The notes under the pieces are model-generated. The model searched no databases, had not been told where the DNA came from, and saw only the letters and a list, made by a program, of their open reading frames with translations. A program made the translations under genes and the position numbers. Below are positions 51,273 to 61,395 of a stretch of 64,000 nucleotides of DNA, piece after piece. This DNA is from Setophaga petechia (Eukaryota; Chordata; Aves; Passeriformes; Parulidae), in NCBI GenBank assembly GCA_024362935.1, contig JANCRA010000012.1, positions 2,356,001 to 2,420,000 on the forward strand, written 5' to 3'. The number at the start of each line of letters is the position of its first letter. Position 1 is the first letter of the stretch.

Positions 51273-52749
51273 AAGGGCTTATTTAAACAACATAAGAAGG
51301 AGGGAAGAAAGAGCAGAGCTAAATATTTGTTGTCAATATTTTATATAAATTTTCACTTTACCTACATTTTGAAACACTACTAAACTTCCTGATGAAAATT
51401 TCTAGAAAATTCATTCTTATAAATTTTTAAAAATTAAATTTCTCAAAAATTAAAGATAGCTTTTAAAAAATCAAACACTGCCTGTATGAACATCTTTATT
51501 AACTAAGGATGTCTTAACCAGGCTCACACAGAGCCAGGTGCAGTCGGGGCAATGTCAGAACATCAAGTCTTGACTCTGAGGGCTGCTACTTGTAATAGTT
51601 ATGCATATGCATATAACTATTGCACACATCCATATAAGGCTTTCTATGGATTCCACATGGAAATTGTATCCACTGCCTGCTGCTTTTTTATCTCATACCT
51701 TTGTGCAGCAATTTATATCTGTAAAAATTATATGTAAAACTAAACAGAAGAAAAAATTTGACTGGATAGCATTTTGCACAGGGGTAAACAAATGTATCAA
51801 GTGAAGGTTGGTTAGGAAATACCAAAACCCACTTGCTCTGGGTGGATCAAAGATTTTCTAGCATCAAAGGAAAAAAATGAAGGGAATTGCACAGTTAACC
51901 TTAGATTATTTCATCCCTAAACATTTTTTTTCTGGATTGTTGGAAAATGGACACTGAGAAATCCATCAAGGAAAGAATAACCCCAGATGTTTACAAATTG
52001 ATCTGCCATGTGAGCTTGGTGCAAAGGGCATGAAAATCAGGATGTGCACAGTGACATTTCACAAATCTAATAATAACACCTTAGATTTATCTGGCATTTT
52101 TATACAGAAAAAGTAGATCCCAGAGTGATTTATGGACTGCAAAAATATAAATATGTATATTTGGGTCATTTCAGTCACTAGCAGAAGATGATGCAGTGCC
52201 CTATCCAAACCAGAGACATCACATGGAGAGTGAAAATCCTTATAGATGCTTTGTTTATATCTTTGCTGTGAGACTAAACCTATTCAGGTAGTGTCCTACT
52301 CTTGTGCTTTTTGCTTTCCCATTATTGATAAAAATTGCTTATAAAGGATGGTGGCAGCAGGAGTGCTAGGGCAGGCTGAATCTCAGTGGTTGCTCAGTAC
52401 AGCTGATGAATTGCTGCTTAATGAAGAATATTTTTTTTCCCTTTCTTCCCCCTCCCCACGCTTCAGAAGAGAGTTGAGACAGGGGACATCCCCAAGCAGG
52501 ATGCAAAGAGGTTGATCAGACATGTGGGCATGCAGACAATCAAAACTGTCTGCACGCAGAAAGTGCAATTTTCAAAACTTTATAAAGGATTTGATATTCT
52601 TTTTTAGCTGTTTGGGTTGCTCCCAGGTTATCTCCATGACCACGGGGCAACAACCTTCCTTCCTAAAGACTGATAATCAATCATCTGACTGTTTATCTGC
52701 TCATCAGCCCCTCATAAAAATGTCAGAACGCATTGAGCTAGTCGCAAAC

Positions 52750-52987
52750 AAATGAATAAAAGAGGTAGAAACCTCAAAGATAATTAAGTTCCTAGGGATT
52801 TGTGAGCATCAGCGACTGGAGGCTCCAATGAGTGTTCCAGCAGAGAGAGATGCAGGGGAGCTGCGCTGTGAGGGCTGCGCTGGGCAGCGCGCGGCGCTCC
52901 GGGCCCGCGGCAGCGCCCGCCCCGCGCATCCGGGGAGATGTCACATCGGACACCGAGCAGCAACGGGGGGCCAGCCTATCGCAGCGA
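52750..52987 (+). promoter_or_regulatory. Small CpG-rich patch, possible alternative first exon
   Basis: About 130 bp (roughly 52,855-52,985) dense in CpG, including GCGCGCGGCGC and GGGCCCGCGGCAGCGCCCGC, inside AT-rich DNA. A TATA-like GAATAAAAG lies near 52,752, and a good splice donor, AGCGA|GTGAGTC, begins at 52,988. An open frame from ATG 52,828 runs through the donor but looks like translated CpG-rich DNA, not a known protein. It sits about 3.5 kb upstream of the main CpG island on the same strand, so it may be an alternative upstream promoter/exon of that gene or of an independent lncRNA. Confidence 0.4.
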
Positions 52988-53059
52988 GTGAGTCAGAGCC
53001 GAAACCACAGGAAACCTGGCTTCATTAGTTCTGTTGATCACAGAGCAAGGTGGTTTTAA

Positions 53060-55738
53060 TAACAGCTGAAAATTCGGCTCTTTTCTACGGGCCTCGAAGG
53101 TCTCAGCAGTTGGAACGATACCCTGTATGGCTGCATCTTGGGCAAAATTCAGAACCGACAGCACTGGGAAGAGAAGCAGGCGGGGAAGAGGCAAAGGTGT
53201 CACCTTTGGTGTAAAAGAAGATAACATGCAGGAAAAAAAATAACAGGCAGAGAAAAACATCAGGAGGATACACGTAACAACAAATGGGTGATAACAAAGA
53301 AGGGAGAGACAGAATGCAGAGGAAGGAAATAAAGAGGAAATTGAAATCTGGACTAGAGTTCTGTTCAAACACAGCTCTGTCCTCTGTGTCCTGACGCTGG
53401 AGAGGGAGGGAACAAAGCTTTCTGACCCGAGCCACACCCTGTGCATGTGCATGACTGCAGTGAAGATCCCCAGGAGTCTGGGAAGCTGTTAATCATTCAG
53501 TCCTTTACTTGTTGCTCTTCTCTAAGCATCTCTGCATTTAGGATATGATGTGACCTCTTTTCTTCTTTGTCTTGTTTGGTGGATGATGCTAAGGGAGGGA
53601 ATTTCTCCTTCAGTCACAAATAGCAGGTTCTGATGTGTAGTTGTTTATCTGGCTTCACTGGAAGATATCTCCCTGTATCACTTCTCCATGAGTCAGAAGG
53701 ATGGTGAGCTGGTTCCAAGACAAGGAAGTGCAGAAGATCATCCTGTGAATTCTTTTCACCTTTGCAAGTGGGCCAAGTGCCAAATCCAGCATGGAATTCA
53801 GTAACCAGAGTGCTGTGGTGAACATTTGTGTCCCAGCTGGCAGAAGCATGGGCCAATATGCCACGCTGCTGCTTTAGCACATCCAAATGTGCCTGGCAGA
53901 ACAGCAGTTCATGGAGGATTAGCAGGAAGACAGCTATCCTGGGGTGGGATGCTGTGCAGCCACCTCAAGATCCAGATCAGCTTCATAATCCAGTCACACT
54001 TGGCAAGGTCAGGTGCACAGCAAGGGTTTGTTATGGACTGGATGAGGGTTCAGCACAGCTTCACTTCAGCAGCTCTTCTTTTGAATTAAGTAAACTGTTG
54101 CCATTGGTCTGGCTCTGTATATGTTCACAGGCAGGGTTCCAGGCTTCTAAAAAAAAAAAAATTCTCATGAGGCCAGAGCCACAGGAGCTGAACAGGAGCT
54201 GGAAGAAACTATACCAGCCAAAGGAATCTCTGTTGTGAGCTGGAAGGGGGGCAAGGCTTAGATTTAACCTGGGTACAGCCACCTTGAGACAACAAAAGTG
54301 TGACAAGTACAGTCCTAGTCAATGGTCATCAGATGGAGTAAATGTGGGCTTTTCCCCAGAGTAGAGAGAGCAGATCACAATGTTTGGAGCAGGCAGGGTA
54401 GGGGGATGAGTGACAGAGACCCCAGCAGAAAGCCCTGGGGCAGAGTGTGATGGAAGGCAGAGATTCACAGCCCAGGGCACAAAGAGAGCTGCCAGGCTGG
54501 TAATTCCAGGGCATTCTGCCAAAACTTAGGGTAGAACCTGGCCAGAAGCCCAGATGTTGAGAAAGCAGCCTGGAAAGTCAGGTGTTACCAAGCCCATTAG
54601 CAGCCTGTGAGTTTCTCCTTACTGGATTCCTCACAAGGATTGCAGGACGTGACTAACTCAGTTTTCCTAGGGAAGTCCCATCTGTCTCTTCAGATTCCCT
54701 TTCTCCTTTCCAGTAAGTGGAGAGGTACAGAGGGGGAGTCCAGACCTTCTGAAACACTAGTTATGCCAGAGCTGTTCTTTCTTGTCTTGCAGGGACTAAG
54801 CCCAGTCAGGTGAAGGGCAGGAAGGAAGCCAATAAACAAGGACAAGGGCCTTCTGGTGGTTAGCACAATAACTGGGCCAGACTGGCAAAATTCGGCCAGC
54901 ACAGTCTGCCTCCCCGGGGCAATCCCAAAGGGAAAACCCCACAAAATTCTATATTATGTTTTAACCCAATGTTAATTCTGCAGTGGCACTTTGCACAGAC
55001 AGAGTCTGAAAGCCACTTTTAACATCTCTTCCAAAAGTATAACTTTATTCTTGCCCAAGTTCTCGGGCTGATTTTCATTTATTTTTGATTTGTTGCTGTT
55101 TTGAGATGCAAAGGTAACTTTTCAGCAGCTTCCTGTTTGGGAAGCATGACCTTTAGACCGGCTGTCTCCTGGTGTTTTAGTAGGGAGCACAACACACACA
55201 GCATTTAATGAAGCTGCACTCAAAGTGCCGAGAGCAGTTTATTAATTACTCCTTGAAACATTGACGGTCCACATTTCACTGATGGAAAGTTACAAACATC
55301 CTGACCGAAGCTTACCTGAGCCATTATCCTAAGACATCCCTCCTTTAAATAGATTATCCCTACATTAGCTATAGTTGAGACAAATGTAACATCTGAACGT
55401 GGAGATGATGATGCTATAGCACAGTGACGCTGTGTTCACAACAGGTGGGAAGTGAGCTCTGCAATAACTCTGTTGATCTGTTTATAGGCGAAGGCATGAA
55501 AAATTTGCACACAGGCTTTTTAGTAGAGTACTTAAACAGAGAGACAACCTGCAGAAATTGTGATTGCAGAGGATTTACCTAACAGGGATAAACCCAAGAG
55601 TACTTCAAGTTCAGTAAAAGTGATGCCAGCGACATATTCCGGGCCCCTCATCGACAAGGGTGTGCAAGAAGGGAGGAAACGTCTGGGTGCTCAGAGACTC
55701 TGCTCAGGGGGTGAGGGGTGGGAATTGCAATGTCCCTT
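53060..55738. other. Promoter-upstream region, no gene recognised
   Basis: Sequence between the small CpG patch and the main CpG island, mixed GC. Many short overlapping frames on both strands match nothing known to me. The stretch at 55,190-55,450 looks like a candidate conserved element. Confidence 0.45.
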
Positions 55739-56257
55739 CACGTTCAGGAGCGTCCTCAGAACACCGCCGGGACACGACAGGTACCCCAAGGCCGTTAGGT
55801 ACAGACCGGACCCTTTCCCAGCGGTACCGCCGCCCCGCTGGAGAGCGCCGCGGAGGCCAAGCGCAGACCCCGGCCGCGGGCAGAGGCGGCCCAGCGGCAG
55901 CTCCCGGCAGCCCCGCCGCTCCCCGCTCTTCACCCCAGGGGCCCACGGGCGCTGGGGCCTGGTGCCCCCACGCTGGAGCTGCAGCCTCCGGCCCGGCCCC
56001 GGTCCCCCGGCGGGGCTCGGAGCGCCCCCGCTTCTCCGGGAGCTCTCGGCCCCGCGGGCGGCCCCGCTTCGCCGGGCTGGCCTCTGCCTGGCTGGCGGGC
56101 AAAACAAAGCGGAGACAAGGAAAGGAAAACGGGGAGAAAGTACGGCTCCCGCCGCCTCCCAGCCCTCTGCCTGGATCTCACTGCATGAGACAGCGCTGCA
56201 AGCGGATCCTGACCGGGGGCAGGGGGTGGAGAGAGGAGAAGGAGGAGGACGGACAGA

Positions 56258-56280
56258 GGGAGGGAGGGAGAAAGGGAGGG
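56258..56280 (+). other. G-quadruplex motif in the CpG island
   Basis: Five GGG runs joined by A, A, AGAAA and A within a longer purine-only tract (about 56,226-56,292, GGGA/GGAGA repeats). It fits a quadruplex and, as a homopurine mirror-like tract, a triplex. It lies just upstream of the putative exon 1. Confidence 0.65.
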
Positions 56281-56463
56281 AGAGAAGGAGGGACGAACGG
56301 GAGCCTCTCTCCTTCCCTGGGCTGTTTTTTTCAGTTTCCTGTCTCGCATTGTGCTCACAGCGGATATGTGCTGCGCCTACAGGTGTGTCCCCTCCTCGCA
56401 GCTTTTCCCCGGCTCCCAAGCGTAGGCTCTGGCTGTCGGGGGGCGGCGGCGGATCGTGACCGC

Positions 56464-56469
56464 CATGTG
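56464..56469 (+). other. Start-stop uORF (ATG-TGA)
   Basis: ATGTGA in the context GACCGCCATGT: a start codon with G at -3, followed at once by a stop. If exon 1 includes it, this minimal uORF could stall initiating ribosomes. A second ATG overlaps at 56,469 (TGATGATT). Confidence 0.4.
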
Positions 56470-56632
56470 ATGATTATTTCTCTTGGGGCGCTTTCTCTCT
56501 CCTCTCGCTCTCTGCCTCCCCCTCCCTCGCTCCCCGCCGCTCCCGTCCTTCCTCTCGGAGGTGGCCGCAGCCGCTGCCGCCTTCGCGCTGACTCCGGCTG
56601 CGGTGGCGGCGGCGGCGGGGCCCGCCGGGAGC

Positions 56633-56659
56633 ATGGGCGGCCGCCGGGGGCTGCCGTAG
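56633..56659 (+). other. Short uORF, 8 codons
   Basis: ATG with A at -3 and G at +4 (GGAGCATGGG), reading MGGRRGLP and stopping at TAG. The context is close to optimal, so it is likely to be translated if it lies in the 5' UTR, lowering downstream initiation. Confidence 0.4.
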
Positions 56660-59600
56660 CGCCTCTGTCCAGCCACCGCCACCCACCCGGGGCTGCCGGG
56701 GCCGCCGCTCCCGCTCGGGCAACTCGGACGGTCCGTGCCCGCGGGCTCCCTCCCGCCGGCGCCTGCACCTGTTGAAGGTAACGCAGTCCCGGCGCTGCCG
56801 CCGCGGGATGGGCGCGGAGGGGAGGGGGGAAGGCGGATTCCTCGGCGACTTCCCCGTCTCCCCCAGCTCGGGAGCTGCTGAGTTGTGAGTACAGCAGCTT
56901 CTCTCCTCCACGGCTGCGGGGCCGGGGGTAAGCAGCGAGGGCCGGGGCGGATGGGGCTTTCTGCCCGTGACCAGATGGTTTTGGTTAAGGGGCTCCCGGG
57001 CGGCGGCTCTGGACTCGGAGCGCCTTTCTCAGCCGCCGTGCAGAGCGGGGAGGTGGGGGAGGCGCGGGGAATGGGCTCCTCCCGAGCGGCGGCCGGGGTG
57101 CGCCGGTGTCCGGCGAGCTCCCTCCGCCCCGCTCGATGCAGGCTGGCCGCTCTTCCCGGGAGTTTCGCAACCCCGAAGCGGCCGGGGTCAGCAGCCCCGG
57201 TGTCGCGGCTGGCACTGGCCCGGCGCCCACCCCGCGCTCCGCCTGCGCACCGCCGACTCGGGAACTCGTTTGGGATTTTCCTGCAAGCGCGTTTTGTCTC
57301 TTTGCAGAGGCAGCTTTAAACTTTCTTTCCTAACTGTTAATTAGATACAGTGTACTTTGCTCATGTTCCGTGGAGGCGAATGGGAGTGCGAGGCTGGAAA
57401 GGCTTGTGACTCAAAGCATAGTTATTCGGGAGGTGCAGAACATCTTTGCGTGCCGCGTTCAGATGGGCTGTACCTGTAATTTGTGACTTTGCCTTCTCCG
57501 AGACTTCATCGGTTTGGTGACATCGGGAGGCAGAAGGGATCTTTAACACTTTGGGTCCTTTCGAGGTTAATCAGACACTCGGTTGAATATACAAAGGAGG
57601 AAGTGTAAGTTCATCGCCCCTCTGAAATCTGATGGAAAGTAACATTGCTTTTGTCCACGAGTTACAGCACTATGGTCCTGTCCTTATTGCTGAGCTTGTC
57701 ATCAAATGATAACTTGCTCGTGAGAGAACTTATGCTTTTGTAACGAAGGCTGTTACCTTGAATGTGATGATGAGCTTATTGAACACCAGAGGGAACTCTG
57801 AATAGGTAATTCATTCAAGGGAGATATATGCTTATTTTACTGTTTATGTTCTCATTACAATGGAATCTAGGAGGAAGCAAAGGTTGGTAAGTAATAGGCT
57901 GCTGGTATGTACTTAGGATTGACTTCAGTTTTCTTAACAGTTTTTTTCAGAAGACATCAATTCTAAATTTGGGCTGAAAAAAAATTTTTTTTCTTTATTC
58001 CCTGTCCCCAAAGCTTGAAGTGTGCAACTGGTCTTGCAACAGCTATGTACCATGCTATAGGCAAATCAGCTGGGAGACCTGTTCACTATTTGCTAGGGAG
58101 TGAGATTATAAATGCATGTTGGGCTGATGCTTAATTCCCTGCCTGCCTGTCAGGTTGTGAGACAGATCCAGCACACCTGGGTACGGGGGCTGATGCCTGC
58201 AACTGATATGCCAGAATAGAACATGCTTCCAGCCAAAACAAAAGGGAGGAAGGAAGGAAGTCTACTTCCAAGCCTAGCATGGCGTGTCCTCCTTGCCTGG
58301 AACACTTGTGGATCTAAAACTTAGTCTGATTGCTTGTGAAGTAGAAAACAGCCTTTCTTAAAATATATGACTTAAATAAATACAGAAACTAAATGGTGTC
58401 AGTGCTTGGAAAAGGAGTTTGAATGGTGGCTTCTGGTACCAAAAGCTGTATAAATCATCTGAGATTATTGTAAAAAGCTAGGGTCAACCCATCAAAATGT
58501 GATACTGTTTTTAGTAGTAACATGAACCCCCAAAATGTGCAACTGAAGCTTTGGATGCTTGTGATAGTCTGTTACAAGTGTTAATAACCAGGCTGCTTTG
58601 ATACTCCTGGATTGTCAATGATGGGAAGAATAGCATAATAAATACACTTGTGACTCTGACTTTTGCTCCAGAAGCTGATGCATTCAGCTGTTCATCCTAT
58701 CCCTTTGCCAGAGATTACTCTACCATTCAGGGTTATTTGCTTGAACTTTGAATCTGCCAGAGTTTATAGATATAGGCATATGAATGTAAATTGTATTTTA
58801 TGACTGTTCATGTTCGTGTTGTGAAGTCTTATGGCATGAGTCTCCTGTATATCTCTCTGTTGTGACAGAGGGACAAAGCAAACAATTGGGGTCAGCTGAA
58901 TTGAGCTGCATTTGTGACCCATAGTCCATAAGCATCTAAATTCTTCTGAAATGGCAGGTGTGAATCCAGTGAACTACCTCGTACCAGAACTTGGTGGGCA
59001 GAGGTGGTGGGGAGGCAGCTCTGCACGAGGTGAGGCTGTGTGACCTTCTGCATAGGTTGGTCAGCAGCACACAAGGGTCTGGATTTCAGAAGGATGCAGT
59101 CGATGGTGTACCTGATCAGCCCTCTCTTTCTCTCTTCCTTCATCCATTCTAGCAATCTGAAAGTGATCCAAGTTTTTTTGTTCTTTTATCTAAGCCTTTC
59201 TTTGTTCATCTTACTTAAGGACTTGTTATGTAAAATATTCTCACTAAGGGCACAGCACTACTCTGCCTGAATTTTCCACAGATGATATTGGAAGTTGGAT
59301 AAAGGCTTTGTATAGCTTTATAAAACTGGGAGTTGTTTGCCTTGCATGCAGAAGATCACTAAGGACAAATTACATTTTGAAGGGAGACCTCTTCATGAAT
59401 ACCTGTTAAGAACAAAAAAGTCCCACTTTATTGTTGTAAACGGGTTTGGATTCTGGCTCAGTTTTGAGAAAAAGATTTGTGCATTATTTATTTATTTTTA
59501 TGAAGATTAAGTACTAAGCGTTTATATTTCTGTAATGGCTAGAATTTGGAAATTTTCATATACTTTTAAATTATTTATTGTATGAAGCACTGAATGAAGA

Positions 59601-59701
59601 TGTTTGTTACGTTGGTGTCACATTCAGAATATTGAATTACAATTGTAAAATTAAGGTAACAAGCCTAAATTGGGGTTTGCAACTTTAAGCTCTTGCCAGC
59701 A

Positions 59702-59727
59702 AGCAGTTAATGGCAACATTAACTGCT
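59702..59727. other. Perfect 11-bp-arm palindrome with TTAAT half-sites
   Basis: AGCAGTTAATG, spacer GCAA, then CATTAACTGCT. The arms are exact reverse complements. Each carries GTTAAT/ATTAAC, a homeodomain/HNF1-type half-site, in inverted orientation. Confidence 0.7.
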
Positions 59728-60553
59728 AGAAAAGTAATTGCTACCGTTCTTTTACTGTCATTTTGTTCTCACTCCCCTCCAGTCAGCCTGTTCCACAGAG
59801 ATATCATGAATATTCACCGAAATAGCTTGGCATTGTCACTTATGCAATTTCTCATCAGATCCAATGTGTTGATGAGCTAATGTGCACTTGATTAAATGTA
59901 CTTAATTTATGCAAACAAAAACTCTAGGTCCTTCTTGAAATAAAGTTAGCACCTGCACAGCTATTAGTGAGATGAGAGTCTAAATAATTATGATGAAATT
60001 AAGTAAACAAACAACCTCGATGTGGTATTCCTCCTACTCCTTCACTTTTACCTTTTTGTTCAACTCAGTAGTGGATATTTATTTTGGCTTTTCTTGCAGG
60101 TTTTCTTGTGCACCATAGGAAATTGTAAAGCTCAGCTTATAGTGGAGGGTCTATTTAAATGGCTTCTACTAGAGAAAGAAACCCCAAACAATCAAGAAAA
60201 AGAGTATTATTAGCTGTAATAAGGCCAGGGGTAACTAGGATTAGTGGAGTATTACTTAAAGAGTTTTGTTTAAGTATGAGTCTAACTTGGATTTGACATT
60301 GGTCAGTTAATCCTTGTTGAAAATAAAATAAAATCATATAGCCTAGGTGATTGAGGGGGTGACTGTTGTAACAAAAACCAATATTTGGAAAGTAAGTGGT
60401 TTAACCTCTTACTTTTTAATTGATCAAACACATTTAGAACTAAGAAGTTGAAAACAGACATTTTATTTAACCATCAGTGGTTAATGGTACAAAAAGCTCT
60501 CTGTCTATAAAACGGATCAAATCTGGCTACAAAAAAAGGCCTGGAGTCCTTGC

Positions 60554-60580
60554 CCTCTGCTGCTCTGGGGGCAGCAGAGG
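60554..60580. other. 10-bp inverted repeat, 7-nt loop
   Basis: CCTCTGCTGC, loop TCTGGGG, GCAGCAGAGG. Could form a hairpin in RNA or DNA. Too short for a canonical microRNA precursor. Confidence 0.6.
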
Positions 60581-61395
60581 ATGGATGGAGGAGGGAGAGG
60601 ACACATGTTTGCCCAACCCTGGTGCAACCAGACAGACTGGAAAGCTGTTCAGGGGATCTTGTGGACCTGGGGCTTACTTTCTTTAGGCAGATAGTAATTT
60701 AGTTATCTGTTAAAATCAAGTATTTCTGTTTCTGTCTCTGCAGTTGTATCTCTGGAAATATATAACTTTTGGAACTCTCTGAGTTTCCTCTCAGGTAGTT
60801 GAGGGGAAGACTTCTTGTTGTAATGTCTAAAAGTATCTGTGTTTAATAAATGTTACTAGTAATTATTAAAAAAAATCTCAGCCTCAATGTGATGGTCAGC
60901 CCCTGCCCCACTGCTCAGCTTTACACCACCATAATGCAGGACAGAGTCTGCCCTCAGGAATGTGTCAGCAGAGCTGTGGTCACCAGCCACGTGGTTGTAG
61001 GGACACTTGGTTTCTCTTTGGAATTCAGCTTCTGGGAGCTGGCGCCAGCACGGATTGATGATTAGCACCATGCTGAGTTCCCCAGGCTCATCAGCCTTCA
61101 TGCTCATCAGGGGACAGAGTCTACCTGGCACCTTCTGAAACACTTCTGACCTTGCTCCACCTTTATAGTTAGCTTCCAAGTTTCTGCTTTTGTAGTTTCA
61201 CTTTTGCCATGCCCCTGGTCAAAAACCTTTGCAATCCTGCAAACAAGTGGATTTAGTAGTTTATTTATTCAATCAGTGTGTCTTCAAGAAGTTAGTAATC
61301 CAACTAAAACCTTATTCCTAGTGTTTCACCTGTTTTTTTGTTAATTGGCATCACTAGTTTAAGGCCACAAGTAAAAAGTGAAGACAGTCAGTCTT

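Larger units (their letters stand above)
48909..52800. other. Intergenic-type sequence, dinucleotide repeats
   Basis: No gene recognised. Alternating TA/TG/AC stretches lie at 49,392-49,420 and 51,237-51,272. Confidence 0.5.
56300..56777 (+). other. Putative non-coding exon 1 of an unidentified gene
   Basis: Inferred 5' UTR exon inside the CpG island. The 5' edge is unknown; I place it loosely in the pyrimidine-rich stretch at 56.3-56.5 kb. The end is set by the donor GTTGAAG|GTAACG at 56,778. Alternative donors are GAGTT|GTGAGTAC at 56,885 and CGGGG|GTAAGC at 56,928. The longest frame ends in TGA just before the first donor, so the exon is probably untranslated and the coding start lies beyond the window in a later exon. 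Sequence after 57.3 kb turns AT-rich with no exon seen, which fits a long first intron. I do not recognise the gene. Confidence 0.5.
55740..57260 (+). promoter_or_regulatory. CpG island promoter
   Basis: About 1.5 kb of very GC-rich, CpG-dense sequence in an otherwise AT-rich window: the signature of an unmethylated vertebrate promoter island. No TATA box in a plausible place. Pyrimidine-rich stretches (about 56,490-56,560) and GGCGG-type Sp1 boxes are abundant. A YY1-like CCGCCATG lies at about 56,460-56,467. The long overlapping frames on both strands (299, 371 and 242 codons) are what stop-poor CpG-island DNA produces, and resemble no known protein. Strong donor words on the plus strand argue for rightward transcription; divergent leftward transcription cannot be excluded. 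Confidence 0.9.
57300..61395. other. Likely first-intron sequence
   Basis: AT-rich sequence after the CpG island, with no coding exon recognised. It includes a palindromic element at 59,702-59,727 within a block that may be conserved (59,650-59,990), and a 10-bp-stem hairpin at 60,554-60,580. A GC-richer block at 60,890-61,180 remains unassigned (possibly an old LTR remnant). Confidence 0.45.

Noticed and set aside
55560..56775. Long plus-strand frames (299 and 371 codons) and minus-strand frames (242 and 142 codons) in the CpG island
   Set aside because: CpG-rich DNA is poor in stop codons, so long frames arise on both strands. The translations are Pro/Arg/Gly-rich with no recognisable domain.
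60890..61180. Possible LTR or gene fragment in GC-richer intronic block
   Set aside because: No terminal repeats, target duplication or protein motifs could be defined.
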